Made by a program: the position numbers and the translations under genes. Source: a virus. Taken from it: a stretch of 41,981 bases of DNA. The stretch spans positions 1 to 41,981 of the IMG/VR virus record IMGVR_UViG_3300031238_000156, one strand, 5' to 3'. Below the pieces are notes generated by a model, which was not told the DNA's origin, did no database searches, and saw only the letters and a program-made list of their open reading frames with translations. Positions 1 to 7,662 of the stretch are shown here, one piece after another (the first letter of the stretch is position 1; each line of letters begins with the position of its first letter).

Positions 1-243
1 GCCGCAGGAGAGGTAGGATCATTGGTCTACTTCTATCTTGCGCCCTGGCCGATTTATCGCATTGTGGCCTTTGTGGCACTCTTTATTCTCTGGAGTAACT
101 TTGCCTCTGCCCTTGCGCGCAATAAAACGACCAAAGAACAAACGGTGGAACTGTTTTCTACGATGCGTCCAAAGAAGCAGGAAGTGTCTTCTGATACGAC
201 TGCATACTTGGTGGCGCTACGAAAGACTTTCAAAAAAGACTAA
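1..243 (+). CDS. C-terminal part of a membrane protein, 5' end cut off
   Basis: The reading frame is open from the first base, so the gene probably starts before the window; an internal TTG at 22 is the first possible start but has no convincing ribosome site. The visible 80 residues contain one hydrophobic segment (about residues 8-33) followed by a basic, polar tail, which suggests a membrane protein ending in the cytoplasm. The stop overlaps the ATG of the next gene (TAATG), so it is translationally coupled to the glycosyltransferase and probably belongs to the same envelope or polysaccharide operon. Family not recognised. Confidence 0.55.
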   Translation, partial: AAGEVGSLVYFYLAPWPIYRIVAFVALFILWSNFASALARNKTTKEQTVELFSTMRPKKQEVSSDTTAYLVALRKTFKKD

Positions 244-1586
244 TGCGTGGTGCAAAAATCGCTGTCTATACAGCACTCTATATCGTGACGCTCTTTCTTG
301 CGGCGTCGTCCTTTCTGCTGCATGCACATACGATCACATCGATCTGGTTTATCCTTGTGCGTGCACTCATTGTATTCTTTGCAACGGTGTTACTGACAAA
401 GTACACGCTATACATGTTTATCTCTCCCTGGTTTCATGTTATGGGAAAACGTGAGCAAGTGCTTGTTGATCACTTTGTCCAGCAATATCATCCTTATGTC
501 TCGGTACTGATACCGGCCTGGAATGAAGAGGTAGGGATTTTGCATACCGTGAAATCCCTCCTCAAGAGTACCTACAAACATATGGAGATTATTATTGTCA
601 ATGACGGCTCAACGGATGGCTCGGATCGACTCATTCGTCGTTTCATTGAAAAGTACGAGCGTGAGCTTGATGGTGTGCATGAAGCAATCAAACTGGTGTA
701 CTGGTATCAGGAAAATGGTGGCAAAGGGGCCGCACTCAATACCGCACTCAAGTTGGCAAAAGGCGATCTTCTGCTTTCGATAGATGCGGATTGTCATGTC
801 CACGAATACGCAGTTGAGGCGTATGTCAACGCGTTTCGTAATCCTGCCGTGATGGCAGCAGTGGGCAATGTGAAGATTGGCAATGCGAAGACGCTTGTTG
901 GAACGGTGCAAGAGCTGGAGTTTTTGCTTTCATTTTACTTTAAACGCGCCGACAGCCTACTTAATACCATTTATATTATTGGTGGTGCAGCAGGCGCATT
1001 TCGCAAAGAAGTCTTTCAGCAGCTTGGTGGCTACAGTACCAAAAATATCACTGAGGATATTGAGCTTTCAGTCAGGATACAGGAAGCAGGAATGCGCATT
1101 GTGTATTGCCCTGATGCTATCGTCTATACAGAAGGGGCATCAACGCTCTATGGTCTGATGAAACAACGACTTCGGTGGAAGCGTGGAAGGTTTCAAACTT
1201 TTTGGGAACACAGGAGGCTCTTCTTCTCGCTCAAACCGCAGCATAATAAACTTTTGACGTGGCTGGTACTTCCGCTTGCGATCTTTGGGGATGTGCAACT
1301 TGGCTTTGAGCCGATCTTTATTCTGGTGCTCTACATCTTCTCGTTTCTGACGGGGGATATGTCAGCGTTTTTCTCAGGGATCATTGTCGTTGCGTTGATG
1401 TTTGCGATTCAATGGTGGGAAAGTCGAGAGCAGGGGAGTTATCTTCTTCTTGCTCCTATTGGCTGGTTACTTTTTTATCTGTGTACGTTTGTAGAAATAT
1501 ATGCGCTGATACAATCCATCTGGCTTTCGCTGCGTAAGAAAGAGGCAAGCTGGCAACGGTGGGCACGTAGCGGCGCGCTTGATTAA
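243..1586 (+). CDS. Membrane-bound family 2 glycosyltransferase (polysaccharide synthase type)
   Basis: 447 residues. Two hydrophobic segments lie at the N-terminus (about residues 5-25 and 32-60), then a GT-A domain, then a cluster of C-terminal membrane segments (about 340-430). The family motifs are visible: DGSTDGS near residue 121, the metal-binding DAD near 181-183, the TED acceptor/base motif near 270-272 and QRLRW near 308-312. The Q-x-x-R-W motif is characteristic of processive synthases such as those for cellulose, hyaluronan or poly-N-acetylglucosamine. It should polymerise a nucleotide-sugar at the inner face of the cytoplasmic membrane; the sugar cannot be told from sequence. The start is coupled by TAATG to the upstream frame. 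It looks like a host-type gene rather than a phage one. Confidence 0.9.
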   Translation: MRGAKIAVYTALYIVTLFLAASSFLLHAHTITSIWFILVRALIVFFATVLLTKYTLYMFISPWFHVMGKREQVLVDHFVQQYHPYVSVLIPAWNEEVGILHTVKSLLKSTYKHMEIIIVNDGSTDGSDRLIRRFIEKYERELDGVHEAIKLVYWYQENGGKGAALNTALKLAKGDLLLSIDADCHVHEYAVEAYVNAFRNPAVMAAVGNVKIGNAKTLVGTVQELEFLLSFYFKRADSLLNTIYIIGGAAGAFRKEVFQQLGGYSTKNITEDIELSVRIQEAGMRIVYCPDAIVYTEGASTLYGLMKQRLRWKRGRFQTFWEHRRLFFSLKPQHNKLLTWLVLPLAIFGDVQLGFEPIFILVLYIFSFLTGDMSAFFSGIIVVALMFAIQWWESREQGSYLLLAPIGWLLFYLCTFVEIYALIQSIWLSLRKKEASWQRWARSGALD

Positions 1587-1606
1587 AATAAGAAAGAGAA
1601 GAGTAA

Positions 1607-1963
1607 ATGATGATACAACAACCAATACAATTACGTTTGTCTGATGGTGAAACTTTTGATATCGTAATTAGCAGCGATCTTGATATGCAGCCTATCTTGG
1701 AGGCATTTGAGCGAATGCGCAAGGACACAGAATTTCTTTCAAAGAAAAAGTGTTGGCCGCTCTTTGGACGCTTACTGCGGCAGCATCTTTCTGCGGCCTG
1801 TGGAAAGATAGACTTTCAACCGCATGGTGAGTGGGCGCGAGACATATTGGTGCTTTCGCCAAGATATAACACAATTCCAGGGGTTACAATTCATGGGGTA
1901 ATCCGTTTGACGTTCCGTGAAGAATCGCCCTGGCTACTCCTTGAGCCAAAAAAGGGGAGATAG
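1607..1963 (+). CDS. Hypothetical protein following the glycosyltransferase
   Basis: 118 residues, not recognised. It begins 20 bases after the glycosyltransferase stop, preceded by a purine-rich AAGAGAAGAG stretch that can act as ribosome site. No signal peptide or membrane segment is evident. The N-terminal part looks like a small beta-rich domain and the centre holds two cysteines in a basic helix. The spacing suggests co-transcription with the synthase, perhaps as a small cytosolic accessory (compare the PilZ-like partners of polysaccharide synthases), but no RxxxR / DxSxxG PilZ motif pair is visible, so this stays a guess. Confidence 0.6.
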   Translation: MMIQQPIQLRLSDGETFDIVISSDLDMQPILEAFERMRKDTEFLSKKKCWPLFGRLLRQHLSAACGKIDFQPHGEWARDILVLSPRYNTIPGVTIHGVIRLTFREESPWLLLEPKKGR

Positions 1964-2023
1964 CTACTTTCATACTGCTTCTTCGTCTATGTGTGTGGAA
2001 ACTATTTTCGAAGGAGTCTTGTT

Positions 2024-2692
2024 ATGAAAGTGAAATTGCTCGCAGCCGTGTTGGTTGTGAGCTTTTTTCTGGCAGCGTTCACCGTCCAATTGACGCGAAC
2101 ACATGCCAGCCAACCACCGATTGCCATTATTGGCGGGGTGATGAATGCAAATGCAACCAGTCACATTACTATTCTCAGCGTGCCTGGGTCTCGCTCAGGA
2201 ATGGTAATCTTTTACCGGTGTAGTACCGGTTTGATCCGTACTGTTTATCCCAATCATAATGCAAATAGTTTGGGGCGCTATACGTGGCAGTGGGATAGTG
2301 GCGCACCTTGTCAAACCGGTGGCTATGCGCTTGTGCAAGTGAACTCACATGTGGGCTTTGGGTATATAACTGCACAGAAGCGTTTTAATATCCAGCCGCT
2401 CTTTGTGCCGACGCCTGTGCCGCCATCGCCAACACCCGCTCCAATACCTACGACACCGATAACGGGTGTGAATGGCAATCCTTGGGGCTATGATTTTGAT
2501 TCTTCAGGCAATCTCATTTTTAGTCCTCCAGGCGATTTCTGTGGACAGTACTTTTCTTGCGTGAGCTCTTTTTGGACAAGCGCCAACGGGTATGTTGCCG
2601 AATGCGCCAATGGTGTGTATACGCATAGTGGTGGAGTGCGCGGGGCATGTTCGCGTGATGGTGGCGTTTTACAAGCATTATATAGTCACTAG
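2024..2692 (+). CDS. Secreted protein with proline-rich linker and Cys-rich C-terminal domain
   Basis: The ATG at 2024 is chosen over an upstream in-frame GTG (1991) because GAAGGAG lies 8-14 bases before it and the product then starts with a classical signal peptide (MKVK, hydrophobic core, signal-peptidase-like THA-SQ). After a beta-rich domain (about residues 30-120) comes a Pro/Thr linker (about 127-148), then a 70-residue domain with conserved Cys (PPGDFCGQYFSC, GYVAECANG, GGVRGAC) ending in LYSH. The same C-terminal domain occurs in the next gene. Likely an extracellular wall-associated or adhesive protein; function unknown. Confidence 0.8.
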   Translation: MKVKLLAAVLVVSFFLAAFTVQLTRTHASQPPIAIIGGVMNANATSHITILSVPGSRSGMVIFYRCSTGLIRTVYPNHNANSLGRYTWQWDSGAPCQTGGYALVQVNSHVGFGYITAQKRFNIQPLFVPTPVPPSPTPAPIPTTPITGVNGNPWGYDFDSSGNLIFSPPGDFCGQYFSCVSSFWTSANGYVAECANGVYTHSGGVRGACSRDGGVLQALYSH

Positions 2693-2742
2693 TTTTTGGT
2701 GCCGCTCTTACGCGGGGCGGCACATCTGAGGAATATATACTT

Positions 2743-3381
2743 ATGAATCCCAATGATGATCATTTTATGGAACCGCATCCTTATACGGAAATGTATACTA
2801 TGCCTTCGTTTCAGCCAAAGAAGAAACGGAAGAAAAATCTCAAAGAAATTTGGAAAACCTCTGACACCGCAGGCAGGTGCGCGCTGGTTTCAACGTGTTG
2901 CATTGTTGTACTCAGCTTTTGCATCTTTACCGGCGCACTCTGGCTTTCGACCAAAGACGCGCCTGCTGAAAAAACAATTGTCCAGACGCGGGTGGTGACT
3001 GTTGCAACAACAGAGGTGCCAACGTCGCCTTCGCAGGCTCCACCGGTCGTAGTGCCTCCGACAGCCGTGGCAACAAGTGTTCCGACAGCGATACCGCCAA
3101 CAGTGACGCCTGTACCCACGAACACTCCTACGGTGCCAAAGCTTGCGGTCACGCCAACACCTGCAAGTGATGTAGCGAACTTTAGTTTTGATCCGACTGG
3201 TGGAAGTTTTATTACTAATCCTCCAGCAGATTTTTGTACCTATTATTCGTGCGCGTCTACCTTCTCAAGTGGCACAGGGTATGTGATCGAATGTGTTGAT
3301 CTCAAATACCTGTTAACCGGTGGGACAGTAGGTTCTTGCGCTGATCACGGTGGTGACTACCGTATTCTTTATAGTCATTAA
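2743..3381 (+). CDS. Membrane-anchored protein with proline-rich stalk and the same Cys-rich C-terminal domain
   Basis: 212 residues. A basic cytoplasmic N-terminus (KKKRKKN near 27-33) precedes one membrane segment (about 45-68), then a long Pro/Thr/Val stalk (about 90-142) and a C-terminal domain (about 146-212) that parallels the upstream protein: NPPADFCTYYSC, GYVIECVD, GGTVGSCADHGG, ending LYSH. The architecture is a surface protein holding a small disulfide-rich head away from the membrane. The two genes are adjacent, 50 bases apart, and look like divergent partners from a domain duplication, one secreted and one anchored. The domain's ligand is unknown. Confidence 0.78.
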   Translation: MNPNDDHFMEPHPYTEMYTMPSFQPKKKRKKNLKEIWKTSDTAGRCALVSTCCIVVLSFCIFTGALWLSTKDAPAEKTIVQTRVVTVATTEVPTSPSQAPPVVVPPTAVATSVPTAIPPTVTPVPTNTPTVPKLAVTPTPASDVANFSFDPTGGSFITNPPADFCTYYSCASTFSSGTGYVIECVDLKYLLTGGTVGSCADHGGDYRILYSH

Positions 3382-3387
3382 GAGAAA

Positions 3388-3735
3388 ATGAAAGATACAA
3401 CAAAAGCAAAAATAATGCAGGGGTGCTACGCCATTCCTTTTATCCTTCTTATCCTGGGATGCCTTGCGCTTATGGGATATAACATTGGACGCGGCATTCT
3501 AGGGGCCATTCTTCCCATAAACGGGCCAACCTGTAATGGGCAACCGATGGGCATTGGTGAAATTTGTACGGTCACCACTAATGGCTTCTCGCATGACTAT
3601 GGCTATCAGCAGCAGTTGATTAACCAGCAAAACGACCAGATCTTTCAACGTGTTTTCCTGGGGCTCATTGTCCTTGGCATACTTCTTCTCACGCTCTGGA
3701 TTATCAAGAAGAGTAGGGAAAAGAAGCATGTATAG
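3388..3735 (+). CDS. Small membrane protein with two transmembrane segments
   Basis: 115 residues with hydrophobic segments at about 13-38 and 88-107, separated by an extracytoplasmic loop containing two cysteines (near 48 and 57) and a Gln/Asn-rich stretch; the C-terminus is basic. It begins 6 bases after the previous stop, so it is probably in the same operon as the two Cys-rich surface proteins. The ribosome site is AGAGAAA only. Family not recognised. Confidence 0.62.
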   Translation: MKDTTKAKIMQGCYAIPFILLILGCLALMGYNIGRGILGAILPINGPTCNGQPMGIGEICTVTTNGFSHDYGYQQQLINQQNDQIFQRVFLGLIVLGILLLTLWIIKKSREKKHV

Positions 3736-3775
3736 GAAATTCGTCTGAAAATCTCGCGAAGAAAAAACTTCGTGC

Positions 3776-3781
3776 TATACT
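3776..3781 (+). promoter_or_regulatory. Extended -10 promoter candidate for the YccF gene
   Basis: TGCTATACT (TG-N extended -10 plus TATACT) lies 29 bases before the start of the double-YccF gene. No convincing -35 box is visible at 17 bases upstream, as expected for an extended -10 promoter. The same TGCTATACT occurs at 9674 and 11888. Confidence 0.4.
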
Positions 3782-3809
3782 TGAATAAACGCGTCCATAA
3801 GGAGAAACC

Positions 3810-4451
3810 ATGCAAGAATTTCCGCAACAACCGAATCAGACTACTGGGCAATCGTATCCGCAACAAGGATATGCACCGATGTACCAGTATCCACCGATGC
3901 CACCACAAACGCAGCAACAACCTGGGCAACCCTTTGCGCAACAGCCGTATTATCCGCCGCAGCCGATGATGGCAACAAATATGATGCAAACAAATGTCAA
4001 CGTGAATGTAAAGGCATCAGGGCCAGGATTTTTTGTACGAGCGCTCTATTTCTGCTTTGTGGGTTGGTGGGCAGGCTGGTTTTGTCTTAACCTCGGCTTT
4101 TTTCTTTGCTCGCTGATTATTACGCTACCAGCCGGTTTAATGATCTTAAACCGCATACCGCAAATTATGACGCTCAAGACAAAGGGAATAGAAACAAACG
4201 TGAACGTTTCTACGACATCGTTGCAAACTGGGAACAACTCCTTTATGCAGACGAACGTCAATGTCACTGTTGGAGGAACGGCACAACTGAACTTTCTCTT
4301 GCGCGCATTGTATTTCTGCTTTATTGGATGCTGGGCAGGATATATCTGGGCAAACATTGCATATGGGCTTTGCCTCACGGTTTTTCTTCTCCCTGTAGGG
4401 GTCATGATGTTTAATATGCTCCCAGCAGTTTTGACACTCAGAAAGAATTAA
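3810..4451 (+). CDS. Membrane protein with two YccF-like domains
   Basis: 213 residues starting 6-10 bases after a good AAGGAGA site. A Gln/Pro/Tyr-rich cytosolic N-terminus (1-50) is followed by a motif-rich membrane domain (about 71-125) with RALYFCFVGWWAGW and LPAGLMILNRIPQIMTL, then a spacer, then a second copy (about 165-211) with RALYFCFIGCWAGY and LPVGVMMFNMLPAVLTL. These match the YccF (DUF307) pattern of an aromatic G-W-W helix followed by LPxG and an N-x-x-P helix. Each copy is preceded by a QTNVNVxV segment, so the duplication unit includes that strand. YccF function is not established; a small integral membrane role is all that can be said. Confidence 0.75.
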   Translation: MQEFPQQPNQTTGQSYPQQGYAPMYQYPPMPPQTQQQPGQPFAQQPYYPPQPMMATNMMQTNVNVNVKASGPGFFVRALYFCFVGWWAGWFCLNLGFFLCSLIITLPAGLMILNRIPQIMTLKTKGIETNVNVSTTSLQTGNNSFMQTNVNVTVGGTAQLNFLLRALYFCFIGCWAGYIWANIAYGLCLTVFLLPVGVMMFNMLPAVLTLRKN

Positions 4452-4466
4452 ATAAGAAAATAATCC

Positions 4467-4503
4467 AAAGAGACATCTTTTTTGGGGTGTCTCTTTTTTT
4501 TTT
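4467..4503 (+). terminator. Intrinsic terminator after the YccF gene
   Basis: A 9-bp stem AAAGAGACA (4467-4475) pairs with TGTCTCTTT (4488-4496) and runs directly into a long T tract. It separates the envelope-type genes from the HTH/ParB operon. Confidence 0.85.
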
Positions 4504-4514
4504 GAAGAAAGGAC

Positions 4515-4544
4515 TTGACAGCGAGTCTTTTCACCTGTTATTCT
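4515..4544 (+). promoter_or_regulatory. Sigma-70-type promoter for the HTH/ParB operon
   Basis: A perfect -35 TTGACA (4515-4520) is followed after 18 bases by TATTCT (4539-4544), about 48 bases before the HTH gene start. It sits immediately after the terminator, so it opens a new transcription unit. Confidence 0.65.
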
Positions 4545-4591
4545 TACAACCAGAGCTTCAAACGTGACAGATCAAGACAAGGAAAAGAAGT

Positions 4592-4948
4592 ATGAATGAT
4601 GACCGTTATCAACTTGCTGTTGATACTGCCACAACAGAATATTACTATGATGATCTGCGTCGAGAGGAGCAAAATCGGGCGGTGCTCAGTCTTGAGCAGG
4701 TGGCAGAGTGGTTTGATGTCTCAACACGGACGATTACACGTCTCGTGGATACAGGAAGGTTGGTAGGGTTTCGTGTCGGGCGTGCACTGCGCTTCCGGCG
4801 CGTAGATGTGTTGCTGTATATTGAAGAGAATCGTATTCAAAAGAAAACGCCTGTGGAACGTGTCCTCGCTGAAGCACAAAAGCATCCAGAGCTTCTTGCC
4901 AGAATGCTTGAAGTACTGCAAGAAGAGGCGCGTTCCTCAAAAATGTAA
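4592..4948 (+). CDS. Excisionase-type helix-turn-helix DNA-binding protein
   Basis: 118 residues. The middle (about 31-80) is a MerR/excisionase-type winged helix: LSLEQVAEWFDVSTRTITRL then RLVGFRVGRALRFRRVDVLLYIEE, i.e. the recognition helix followed by the wing and the short closing helix seen in HTH_17 proteins. Sequence before and after is helical and charged. Such proteins act as Xis-like directionality factors, small transcription regulators, or plasmid replication/partition accessory proteins. It is first in a unit with the ParB-like gene (28 bases downstream), which favours a regulator or segregation role; no integrase is present in the window. Confidence 0.8.
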   Translation: MNDDRYQLAVDTATTEYYYDDLRREEQNRAVLSLEQVAEWFDVSTRTITRLVDTGRLVGFRVGRALRFRRVDVLLYIEENRIQKKTPVERVLAEAQKHPELLARMLEVLQEEARSSKM

Positions 4949-4976
4949 AGTGTCTTTTTGAATTGAAAGTGAAATT

Positions 4977-6404
4977 ATGCAAACACCGCAATTAGTGCAA
5001 GTTGATCCGCGCAAGATCAAGTTTACTGCCAAAAATCCACGTAAGCACCAGGGGGCTGAATTTGAGCGTCTTCGCCAGAGCGTGCGTGAGATTGGGGTGG
5101 TACAACTTCCCACCGTTCGCGTTCTCCCAGGAGACTTTTATGAGTGCATTGATGGTGAAGGGCGTATCCGTTCTTCGCTGGAACAAAATGAGAAGCTCAT
5201 TTGGGTGATCAGTTACGGTATCGTTGATGACAGCGAAGCCAATATGATGCTCCAGGCAGCGAATGCTGTCCGTGAATTTACCTTCCTCTCAGAGTGTCGT
5301 GGCCTCGCAAATCTCCACCGGCAAGGCACCTCCACACGAGAAATCAGTCGCGCTGTGGGCGTGCACTTTACAACGGTGACTGACTACATTGCCATTGGCT
5401 ACTTTCCTGATGATCTGCAAAATCGTATGCAGCAATATATGGTGAACGCCGTTCAAGATGAGAACGAACTTCAACTTAGTTGGTCAACGCTCAACAAAGT
5501 GCTGCCACTACGTGAATACAAAGCAGGACATACGATTGGTGAAGCAGGAACGCTTGATGGGGTCTATGACTACCGCGAGGTTGCCAAAGTTGTTGATTTG
5601 GTGATTGCGCGTGAGATTGTCACCAGAGAGCAACTGAATGCCTATATCGAACGCCGTCGTCGTGAAATCTTTGAAGAGCGTTTCGACAAAGAGTTGGCCG
5701 CAAAGCTAGCGCTGGAGATGGAACAGACGCGTCAAAAGTTGGAAGAACACTACGCACAGCGGTTAGAGGGTGCGCAAAAGGAAACGGCAACACGCTATGA
5801 AGCCCAAGTGGATGTGCTCAATAAACAGTACAAAGATCTTGAGGCGCAACATCAGCGTTTGGTCAAAGAGGTGGCACGCCGTCCTGAAATTATTGAGCAG
5901 CGCGAAAAAGAGCTTGCAGCAAAGTTACAAGAAGCCGCGCAAGAGCGCAACCGTTTTACCACGCTGCAAACAAAGTTGCAAAGCGAGATTGAGCAGTCTA
6001 AAGCGGAGGCCGCAAAGGCTATTCGTTCTCAGTTGGACGAAATGCTTGCGCAGCAGCGCACCGCAATGGACGCACAATTGGCAGAAACAAAAGCCAACAT
6101 TGAGTCCTATTACGCGCAGCGCGATGAACAGCGCCAACTTAAAGCAGAAATCTCTGTCCGGCAAGCGGTTGCGCATGGCACAGAGCTCTTGTCGCAGACG
6201 CAACAATCGTTTTTTCATCTCTTGTCGCCTGGATTTGTGAAGGGGATTGGATGGCTGTCTCAGGCGGAAATTGCTGGACTCTTAGCGCAAATCGTAGCGG
6301 TACAAGATACGCTCGATAGTGCGAAGCAGACTATTCAAGATGCAATGTCTCACCGAAGTACGGTGAGTGAAAGTGTCATCGAAGAAGGAAGTGTACGTGG
6401 CTAA
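4977..6404 (+). CDS. ParB-like nuclease-fold/HTH protein with long coiled coil
   Basis: 475 residues. The N-terminus (about 7-95) is a ParB/Sulfiredoxin-type domain: VDPRKIKFTAKNPRKH, LRQSVREIGVVQLPTV, IDGEGRIRSS. It is followed by a ParB-style HTH (about 110-140, STREISRAVGVHFTTVTDYI). Residues about 225-395 form an uninterrupted charged coiled coil, far longer than in chromosomal ParB (about 280-330 aa in total), and the C-terminus is a compact helical region. The canonical ParB arginine motif GERR is replaced by GEGR, so CTPase ability is uncertain. A segregation or centromere-binding role for a plasmid or phage-plasmid is the natural reading; a regulator is the alternative. No ParA is present nearby. 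Confidence 0.8.
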   Translation: MQTPQLVQVDPRKIKFTAKNPRKHQGAEFERLRQSVREIGVVQLPTVRVLPGDFYECIDGEGRIRSSLEQNEKLIWVISYGIVDDSEANMMLQAANAVREFTFLSECRGLANLHRQGTSTREISRAVGVHFTTVTDYIAIGYFPDDLQNRMQQYMVNAVQDENELQLSWSTLNKVLPLREYKAGHTIGEAGTLDGVYDYREVAKVVDLVIAREIVTREQLNAYIERRRREIFEERFDKELAAKLALEMEQTRQKLEEHYAQRLEGAQKETATRYEAQVDVLNKQYKDLEAQHQRLVKEVARRPEIIEQREKELAAKLQEAAQERNRFTTLQTKLQSEIEQSKAEAAKAIRSQLDEMLAQQRTAMDAQLAETKANIESYYAQRDEQRQLKAEISVRQAVAHGTELLSQTQQSFFHLLSPGFVKGIGWLSQAEIAGLLAQIVAVQDTLDSAKQTIQDAMSHRSTVSESVIEEGSVRG

Positions 6405-7182
6405 ATACCGAACAAAGACCTGGGAGACTGCTGACATTGCGTTGCAAAGTCTCTATGGCATTTCTCTCTATGATTCCTCCAAGATGCGTCCGTACTTCGG
6501 GTCAGCGGTGAAGTTCCCGCTGACGACTGGGCACTTTGGGACGCGTCATGAGCAAACAGAAGATAGAGGGCTCGTGGTCACCAATGTTGGGGCAGGCACA
6601 GAAGAATTACTTGCCCCAACTATTCTCAATCTCGCATGGCATTTTGGGTACATGCGTTGGGCAGTAGATAACCTTGCTGCTATTCTTCGCCAGAGTAAAG
6701 GGCTTATTCAGGCGCGCCATATAGATGAGCGCTTTTTTAATGGTGCAATGAATATCGCACGCGGTGAATTTGAGCATCAGCGATTACTCCCGTTGCGCAA
6801 AGCCTTAAATGATCAGCATATTCCACTTTACCTGTATTGCGTTCCCTCAGTTTCTATTGAGACCGAAATCACCACTGGCAAGCCGCTTATGGCGGAAGGT
6901 GATCGGGTACTGTGTGTGCTTCCTAAAACCGTCAAAACGGCGCGGGATTATGGGCTCACAGAGATGGAAATCAATGTGTTGGCACCACAGGTGGTCTGGC
7001 TCATTAAGACGCTCTGCTCAATGCATGCAATTCGTACCAGCGATCAACTGGTAGCCAATTTGGATGGATGGATTGAATATCTCAATCCAATGATCTTGGA
7101 ACAAATTCGTGAGGCCATCGGACAGGTGAATCCGCACCTGCTCTCAACAAAGGTCATGGCGCTGCTTCCGTCAGCTTCGTAG
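6397..7182 (+). CDS. Unknown protein translationally coupled to the ParB-like gene
   Basis: The frame is open from 6367, but a GTG at 6397 follows GAAGAAGGAAG at suitable distance and overlaps the ParB-like stop by 8 bases, so that start is preferred (261 residues). The protein looks soluble and globular, with no membrane segment and no recognised motif. The tight overlap says it is made with, and probably works with, the coiled-coil ParB-like protein. It might fill the partner slot normally held by ParA, but there is no Walker A motif (GKxGKT/S), so it is not a ParA-type ATPase. Confidence 0.65.
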   Translation: MAKYRTKTWETADIALQSLYGISLYDSSKMRPYFGSAVKFPLTTGHFGTRHEQTEDRGLVVTNVGAGTEELLAPTILNLAWHFGYMRWAVDNLAAILRQSKGLIQARHIDERFFNGAMNIARGEFEHQRLLPLRKALNDQHIPLYLYCVPSVSIETEITTGKPLMAEGDRVLCVLPKTVKTARDYGLTEMEINVLAPQVVWLIKTLCSMHAIRTSDQLVANLDGWIEYLNPMILEQIREAIGQVNPHLLSTKVMALLPSAS

Positions 7183-7191
7183 CAGCGCGGC

Positions 7192-7217
7192 GCGTACAAA
7201 GTGTGTGCTTTGTACGC
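7192..7217 (+). terminator. Hairpin after the ParB operon, possible weak terminator
   Basis: A perfect 10-bp stem GCGTACAAAG / CTTTGTACGC with a 6-base loop lies just after the stop of the coupled gene. The following sequence is T-rich but not a clean T run, so attenuation or RNA stabilisation is also possible. Confidence 0.5.
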
Positions 7218-7254
7218 TGTATTTCTTTAATTTTTAAAAATTAAGGAGGAACAG

Positions 7255-7404
7255 ATGAAAAAGATTGGATTGTTTTTCCATCGTCTTTTCTATCGATTCA
7301 CGCGAGCAGAACGCCTTACTGAACGAGAAGAAGCGTTCGTGCTTATCGTCTCACAGCAAGAAGCAAAGCCGTGGGCACAGGTCAAAGATGAACTAGGATG
7401 GTGA
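7255..7404 (+). CDS. Small basic protein, 49 residues
   Basis: A strong AAGGAGG site lies 5 bases before the ATG. The product starts MKKIGLFFHRLFYRFTRAER and ends AQVKDELGW; it is amphipathic and charged, with a weakly hydrophobic N-terminus. Its size and ribosome site support a real short gene. Not recognised. Confidence 0.5.
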   Translation: MKKIGLFFHRLFYRFTRAERLTEREEAFVLIVSQQEAKPWAQVKDELGW

Positions 7405-7407
7405 CGC

Positions 7408-7581
7408 ATGACGTTTCAATACTGCATTGACATCTTCGCGGCGCTTGCGGCGCTGTATGTGGGCCGAAGATTGTTTTATCCGTATCACTGCTCATGTGGC
7501 AAACGCATCTGGACAGGGCATGGTATCCTTCGTCATTTAAGTATGAAGCATTTATACGTTGATCCTCGTGGCAAAAAGTAG
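7408..7581 (+). CDS. Small membrane-anchored protein, 57 residues
   Basis: The ATG lies 4 bases after the stop of the preceding small gene, with GGATGG as a poor ribosome site, so coupling is likely. One short hydrophobic helix (about 6-20) precedes a Cys/His-rich stretch (YHCSCGKRIW ... GHGILRHLSMKHLY) that might bind zinc. Not recognised. Confidence 0.45.
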   Translation: MTFQYCIDIFAALAALYVGRRLFYPYHCSCGKRIWTGHGILRHLSMKHLYVDPRGKK

Positions 7582-7595
7582 AACAGGTATTCTTC

Positions 7596-7624
7596 TTGTT
7601 TTCTGAGTATTTTTTCAGTATACT
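7596..7624 (+). promoter_or_regulatory. Promoter for the methyltransferase gene
   Basis: TTGTTT (7596-7601), a 17-base spacer and TATACT (7619-7624) lie 39 bases before the start. The -10 matches the TATACT box used throughout the window. Confidence 0.5.
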
Positions 7625-7662
7625 TTAAAAAAGTTGCGAATATTCAGAAAGAAAAGAGGAAC

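Noticed and set aside
5770-6240. Second frame (156 codons) within the ParB-like coiled coil
   Set aside because: Lys/Arg-rich shadow of the coiled-coil codons without independent ribosome site.
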